Positions 7,101 through 9,380 of a stretch of 9,380 bases of DNA are shown one piece after another (the first letter of the stretch is position 1; each line of letters begins with the position of its first letter). Source of the DNA: an uncultured Acidobacteriota bacterium (lineage in GTDB: Bacteria > Acidobacteriota > Thermoanaerobaculia > Gp7-AA8); assembly GCA_946887105.1 (NCBI GenBank), contig CAMPKJ010000194.1, positions 1-9,380 on the forward strand, given 5' to 3'. Position numbers and translations under genes: made by a program. The notes beneath the pieces are model-generated. The model was not told where the DNA came from. It saw only the letters and a program-made list of their open reading frames with translations, and did not search any database.

Positions 7101-9274
7101 TTCGTCGCCAGCTGCGCCACGAAGTCGTCGAACTCCGAGAAGCGCGACTCCAGCTCCTCGAGCTGCAGCATCAGCTTCGCCAGCTCCGCGTCGCAACGCT
7201 CGGGCGTATCCGCTACCGCCACCGCGTTCGTGACCGTCTGCGCGAACAGCTGGAACTGCACGCCGAACTCGGCCACGCGTTCCTTGCCCAGCAGCTCCTT
7301 GCGCCGGTTCGTGACCAGCGCGCGCACGCGATTGGCGGCGCTCATCAATGCCGAGATGCGGTCGAGGATGCTGATGCGGATGGTCGGATCTTCGATCTGC
7401 AGCGTGCCGAGGATGTCCGTCAGCAGATTGAGTGACGCGACGACGCGTTCGAGCTCGCCAATCAGCGCCTCGGCCTCGGGCGTCTTGGTGACGTTCGCAA
7501 TGCGCGACTCGATCGAAGCCGTTTTCTCCGAAAAGGGCGCGAGCGCCTGTTCGCCGGTCAGGAACTGGACGGTGGCCTGCGAAGTCCCGCTGAAGCGCTT
7601 CACGATCTCCGCCTCGAGCGCATCGAGCCGCGTGCGGTCGACGTAACGCAGCTCGCGCAGCGAGATGACGTGACCCTGCTTCGACCGCAGTTCGGCCAGG
7701 TGCGCGACGTAGTCGTCGATGGTCTTCGCCACCAGGTCCTGCGGCTTCGCGAGCGTCTGCGCGACGTCTTCGACCGCCTTGGCGGCTTGCGCCTTCAACG
7801 CCTCGACCTTCTCGAACTCGTCGATGATCAGCTCCGCGGTGGCGCGGATCTCCTTCACCGGCGCCAGCAGGTCGTGCGCATCGGCATGTCCGAACCAGTG
7901 ATACGCATCGAGCGCACGGCCGGCGGCGGCGATGACGTCTTCGTAGGTCTCGCGCGATGGCGTCTGATCCTCGATGAGCCGGCAGAGCGACAGCGCCGAG
8001 GAGAGGCCGCGCACGAGATCGCGATTGCCGATCTTCTCGAGATAGGAACCGGACGACGGCTTCGCGGCCAGATGATCGTCGCTGACGAACGGCGTCTGCC
8101 AGATCTGCATCGCGTGCACGCGCGCCGGCTCGGTCGACGCCGACTGGAACACGACCAGCTTGCCGTCGGCGAAGAGCGACCAGCCGTGCACGGTCAGCGG
8201 ATTCACGACCTCTTTGCGAATGAGGTTGTAGGGAAAGAGCAGCGTGCGTCCTTCGTCGCGGCGATGGAAGACGTACAGCACGTCCTCGCCATTGGGCGAG
8301 CGCACCGTGCGCAACAGCTCCATGTCCAGCGGGTCGTGATCGAACAGCTTGGCCTCGCCGGTGCGCAGGTAGTAGCCGCCCGGAAAGATGATCCCGTGGT
8401 CCTCGGGCAGCTGGATGCAGGCATGCCCGATCGCGTCGATGCGCCTGACCGACTTCGTGCGCCGGTTGAAGACGTAATAGCGCCAGTTCTTCTCGCGATA
8501 CGGCAGGATCTTCAACAGGATCAGACTGCCAACGATCGCGTAATGGATCTGCGCGTCGTCGAGCGACTGATCGGGATCGTCGACCGGCTCGCTGAAGATG
8601 CCGCGGCCGCTGGCGGTGTTGTCCTCGATCTTGATGGTGACGTCGCCGTGCAGCGTTTCGACGAACACCTCGTCGTGGATGGAGACGTGGGGGAACTTGC
8701 CGGCCACGTAGTTTTCGCGCGTCGTGGCCGTCCACTCGAAATCATGACGGGGCGGGAAGACGTGATCGCGCTCGCCGCGGTTGTCGATGTAGGTGATGGT
8801 TGCGTCCACACCGACGTTCCAGCGGAAGACGCGGATGTCGGTCAGCTTGTCGCTGGTCTGGAAGACCGCCAGCAGTTTCGAGTCGACGCGCCGCAACTGC
8901 ATCAGGCGCGAGTTCTTGTAGAACTGGTACAGCTCGCGGAAATCGCGCAGGAAGCGCTCGTCCTGCAGGAACGGCGCGGGCACCGGCGCGAAGTCTTCGA
9001 GACGGTGGACGGAGAAGACGTCCGAAACGAGAGTCTCCGTTTTCAATCCGATGAAGACGTTGTATCCGAACACGAGCAGCCCGCCGGCCTCGACGATGTC
9101 GCGCGGCACGCAGTTGTTCTCGGTGCGGATGCGATCGCTGCCGAGCAGCGCCATCTCGTATCCGCCGAAGACCTCGATGCGCCGCTTGTTGAGCGCATCC
9201 GCCTTCGCGGCCAGCGTCTTTCCCGACCCCAGCAGGCGGTCGCGGAGGATTTCGTAAGTGCCCTGTTCGATCAT
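4166..9274 (-). CDS. Giant DUF3686 / AAA+ ATPase ('DNA repair ATPase' annotation family)
   Basis: This single 1702-residue protein begins with a DUF3686-like domain (about 1-470) marked by TENNCVPRD (51-59), FGYNVFIGLK (69-78) and VFSVH. Long charged helical and coiled-coil stretches follow (about 480-830), then a small beta-rich segment (about 833-902), an Ala/Pro/Gly linker region, and an AAA+ module. The module has Walker A SPPGYGKTT with Lys1233, Walker B LLMIDD with Asp1295-Asp1296, sensor-1 Asn1343 in CMAGNPYT, and an arginine-finger candidate Arg1361 in LANRAD. A helical region with PFKLQGSYRNMNKL (about 1467-1480) and a helix-rich C-terminus end the protein. All nucleotide-binding residues look intact, so it should hydrolyse ATP. 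Relatives are annotated 'DNA repair ATPase', which as far as I know lacks direct experimental support. No transmembrane segment or signal peptide is seen, so it is probably cytosolic. The ATG at 9274 has only a weak AGGC ribosome site. Two palindromic elements are translated inside it (about residues 904-934 and 1013-1022). Confidence 0.9.
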   Translation of the reverse strand: MIEQGTYEILRDRLLGSGKTLAAKADALNKRRIEVFGGYEMALLGSDRIRTENNCVPRDIVEAGGLLVFGYNVFIGLKTETLVSDVFSVHRLEDFAPVPAPFLQDERFLRDFRELYQFYKNSRLMQLRRVDSKLLAVFQTSDKLTDIRVFRWNVGVDATITYIDNRGERDHVFPPRHDFEWTATTRENYVAGKFPHVSIHDEVFVETLHGDVTIKIEDNTASGRGIFSEPVDDPDQSLDDAQIHYAIVGSLILLKILPYREKNWRYYVFNRRTKSVRRIDAIGHACIQLPEDHGIIFPGGYYLRTGEAKLFDHDPLDMELLRTVRSPNGEDVLYVFHRRDEGRTLLFPYNLIRKEVVNPLTVHGWSLFADGKLVVFQSASTEPARVHAMQIWQTPFVSDDHLAAKPSSGSYLEKIGNRDLVRGLSSALSLCRLIEDQTPSRETYEDVIAAAGRALDAYHWFGHADAHDLLAPVKEIRATAELIIDEFEKVEALKAQAAKAVEDVAQTLAKPQDLVAKTIDDYVAHLAELRSKQGHVISLRELRYVDRTRLDALEAEIVKRFSGTSQATVQFLTGEQALAPFSEKTASIESRIANVTKTPEAEALIGELERVVASLNLLTDILGTLQIEDPTIRISILDRISALMSAANRVRALVTNRRKELLGKERVAEFGVQFQLFAQTVTNAVAVADTPERCDAELAKLMLQLEELESRFSEFDDFVAQLATKREEVYEALTARKQSLIDQRQRRAEQLNAAATRILQGIARRAQSMHDTDALNAFFAGDAMVAKLRETSKKLRELGDIVRSDEIDGRLKTARDEAARTMRDRGELFESDGNVVRFGEYRFSVNTQATELTIVPREGVPHLHITGTGFFEPLPEMEVWDQELVSETGEVYRGEYLAFTAGIAPHPPAAPSPLSGGEKATEGTPAVARSADEGSSIRAAAASRYDEGYERGVHDHDAMLIAEKVRGMLSTADLLRYTPAARAAAVLFWAYFDDEKLKEQWATQARALANLNPPLPAERGEGTGLAAELQSAIDAWLPVDLGDTHGAGAYLFAEIAREPIRFVQRTSATCDIDVRGLDLARKWAVVHAYVPNVEAAAAIVTDGMLARERSSAITTAEIKGLLGQHPRIVNGTMHVELDEFLARLGRFTTERVPAFRAYQQKRSAMLDRERKRLRLHELQPKVMSAFVRNKLISEVYLPLIGANLAKQMGVAGEKKRTDLMGLLLLVSPPGYGKTTLLEYLANRLGLVFVKINGPALGHSVRSLDPNEAPNATARQEIQKLNLALEMGNNVLLMIDDIQHTHAELLQKFISLCDAQRKIEGVWNGETRTYDLRGKRFVVCMAGNPYTESGEKFEIPDMLANRADVYNLGEVLQGRDELFELSYIENALTSNPVTAPLLTRDPEDVHKLVRMARGEAIQSDQLSHDYSSVELNEILAVMKKLVRVQQLLAKVNRQYVQSAAQQSAYRVEPPFKLQGSYRNMNKLAEKVNAAMNDAELARLIDDHYLGEAQTLTTGAEENLLKLAEIRGRMSDAQRARWDEIKRGFTRVQRLGGTDADPAARVMAELSVVSDRIGEVAKAIAGVTLPDASAPAAAPELPDLSPYLQKLDETLLALRELHAARLPIAAAPPPDPTLISRESYLINGTLIPLLRFMAHRFKSYRNVSDPRIKQAIANLERVEDLSSLVSTLEGISVSALATLTEEKR
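6209..6237. repeat. Intragenic palindromic element A (13-bp perfect arms)
   Basis: CCCCTCTCCCCGC (6209-6221) and its exact reverse complement (6225-6237) enclose a three-base loop TCC. The element is read in frame by the ATPase gene and adds a PPLPAERGEG-type linker at about residues 1013-1023, between helical stretches ending ARALANLN and starting LAAELQSAIDAW. Sequences of this CCCTCTCCCC...GGGGAGAGGG type are common dispersed palindromes in high-GC genomes (general recollection). Confidence 0.85.
6473..6564. repeat. Intragenic palindromic element B (nested inverted repeats)
   Basis: An outer pair of perfect 12-bp arms, CCCCTCATCCGC (6473-6484) and GCGGATGAGGGG (6553-6564), encloses an inner hairpin with perfect 12-bp arms (6517-6528 and 6533-6544) and a CGCT loop. 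The inner hairpin resembles element A (TCTCCCC...GGGGAGA core). The element is translated in frame as a Pro/Ala/Ser/Gly-rich segment (about residues 904-934: PHPPAAPSPLSGGEKATEGT onward), low in complexity compared with the flanking protein. The nested layout is what one expects of a mobile palindromic repeat or small non-autonomous element. Confidence 0.85.
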
Positions 9275-9295
9275 CGGTGTTGCCTGTCATCCCGA

Positions 9296-9380
9296 GCGTG
9301 AGTCGAGGGACCTGGTGGTCGGGGCGGGTCCGTGCCTCTTAATCGGGCCGCCCGAACCCCCCAGGTACCCCGACTCACGC
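9296..9380. repeat. Long imperfect inverted repeat upstream of the ATPase gene, running to the window edge
   Basis: The outer arms 9296-9315 (GCGTGAGTCGAGGGACCTGG) and 9361-9380 match as reverse complements in 18 of 20 bases. Weaker pairing continues inward (GGTCGGGGCGGGTCC with GGGCCGCCCGAACC), leaving about 11 unpaired bases near 9333-9343. The preceding bases TGTCATCCCGAGCG (9286-9299) resemble the edge of a dispersed repeat, of the TGTCATCC(T/C)GAGCG...CGA(A/G)GGACCT type, that I recall from many environmental bacterial genomes. The arm touches base 9380, so the element probably continues beyond the window. It fills the visible region upstream of the ATPase start; no clear -10/-35 promoter was seen in it. 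Confidence 0.8.

Noticed and set aside
4427..7435. A 1002-codon open frame on the plus strand, antisense to the ATPase gene
   Set aside because: It is a shadow of the GC-rich codon use of the opposite gene: Arg/His/Leu/Ala-rich, with no domain, motif or ribosome site. The minus-strand frame has clear AAA+ motifs.
9215..9232. A GSGKT sequence near the ATPase N-terminus (residues 16-20) resembling a second P-loop
   Set aside because: It lies in a predicted helix with no preceding hydrophobic beta strand and no matching Walker B; the true Walker A is at Lys1233.
7670..9301. A 543-codon open frame on the plus strand opposite the DUF3686-like domain
   Set aside because: Same antisense effect: composition is Arg/Val/Asp-rich, with no recognisable fold, and it starts in the middle of the opposing gene.
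9291..9380. A sigma-70 promoter for the ATPase gene
   Set aside because: The region is GC-rich and made of inverted repeat arms; I found no convincing -35/-10 pair on the minus strand.

Overview
The window is gene-dense, high-GC bacterial DNA. Codons strongly favour G or C in the third position, and most antisense frames stay open as a result. The gene mix and the abundance of intergenic and intragenic palindromic repeats would fit an Acidobacteriota-type or other environmental high-GC genome, but no gene here fixes the phylum. No rRNA, tRNA, CRISPR array, integrase or transposase is visible.

Left part, plus strand (1-3669). A probable operon begins with the 3' two-thirds or so of a LodA/GoxA-family quinoprotein, a cysteine-tryptophylquinone (CTQ) amino-acid oxidase, which runs off the left edge. 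A 100-bp spacer holding a large inverted array of a ~10-bp repeat follows. Next comes the LodB-type flavoprotein, the partner known to be needed for making CTQ. Then come two small exported proteins of unknown function: a signal-peptide protein with a Lys/Gly-rich tail, and a probable lipoprotein whose start overlaps the preceding stop (ATGA). LodA-type enzymes oxidatively deaminate an amino acid and release H2O2 and ammonia. The two small exported proteins are conserved-operon candidates only by position.

Middle, plus strand (3706-4185). A DinB/DUF664-like four-helix-bundle protein with a His triad lies here. Its last 20 bases overlap, tail to tail, the end of the next gene.

Right part, minus strand (4166-9274). 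One very large gene encodes a 1702-residue protein. It has an N-terminal DUF3686-type domain, long helical/coiled-coil stretches, an AAA+ ATPase module with clear Walker A, Walker B, sensor 1 and arginine-finger candidates, and a helical C-terminus. Relatives are annotated as 'DNA repair ATPase', but the function is not established. Two GC-rich palindromic repeat elements lie in frame inside this coding sequence, at linker-like positions. Upstream of the gene, at the right edge, is another long inverted repeat (9296-9380).

The most interesting points are the repeat-built hairpin that supplies the Shine-Dalgarno of the LodB gene, the palindromic elements translated within the giant ATPase, and the two uncharacterised exported proteins attached to a LodA/LodB pair.
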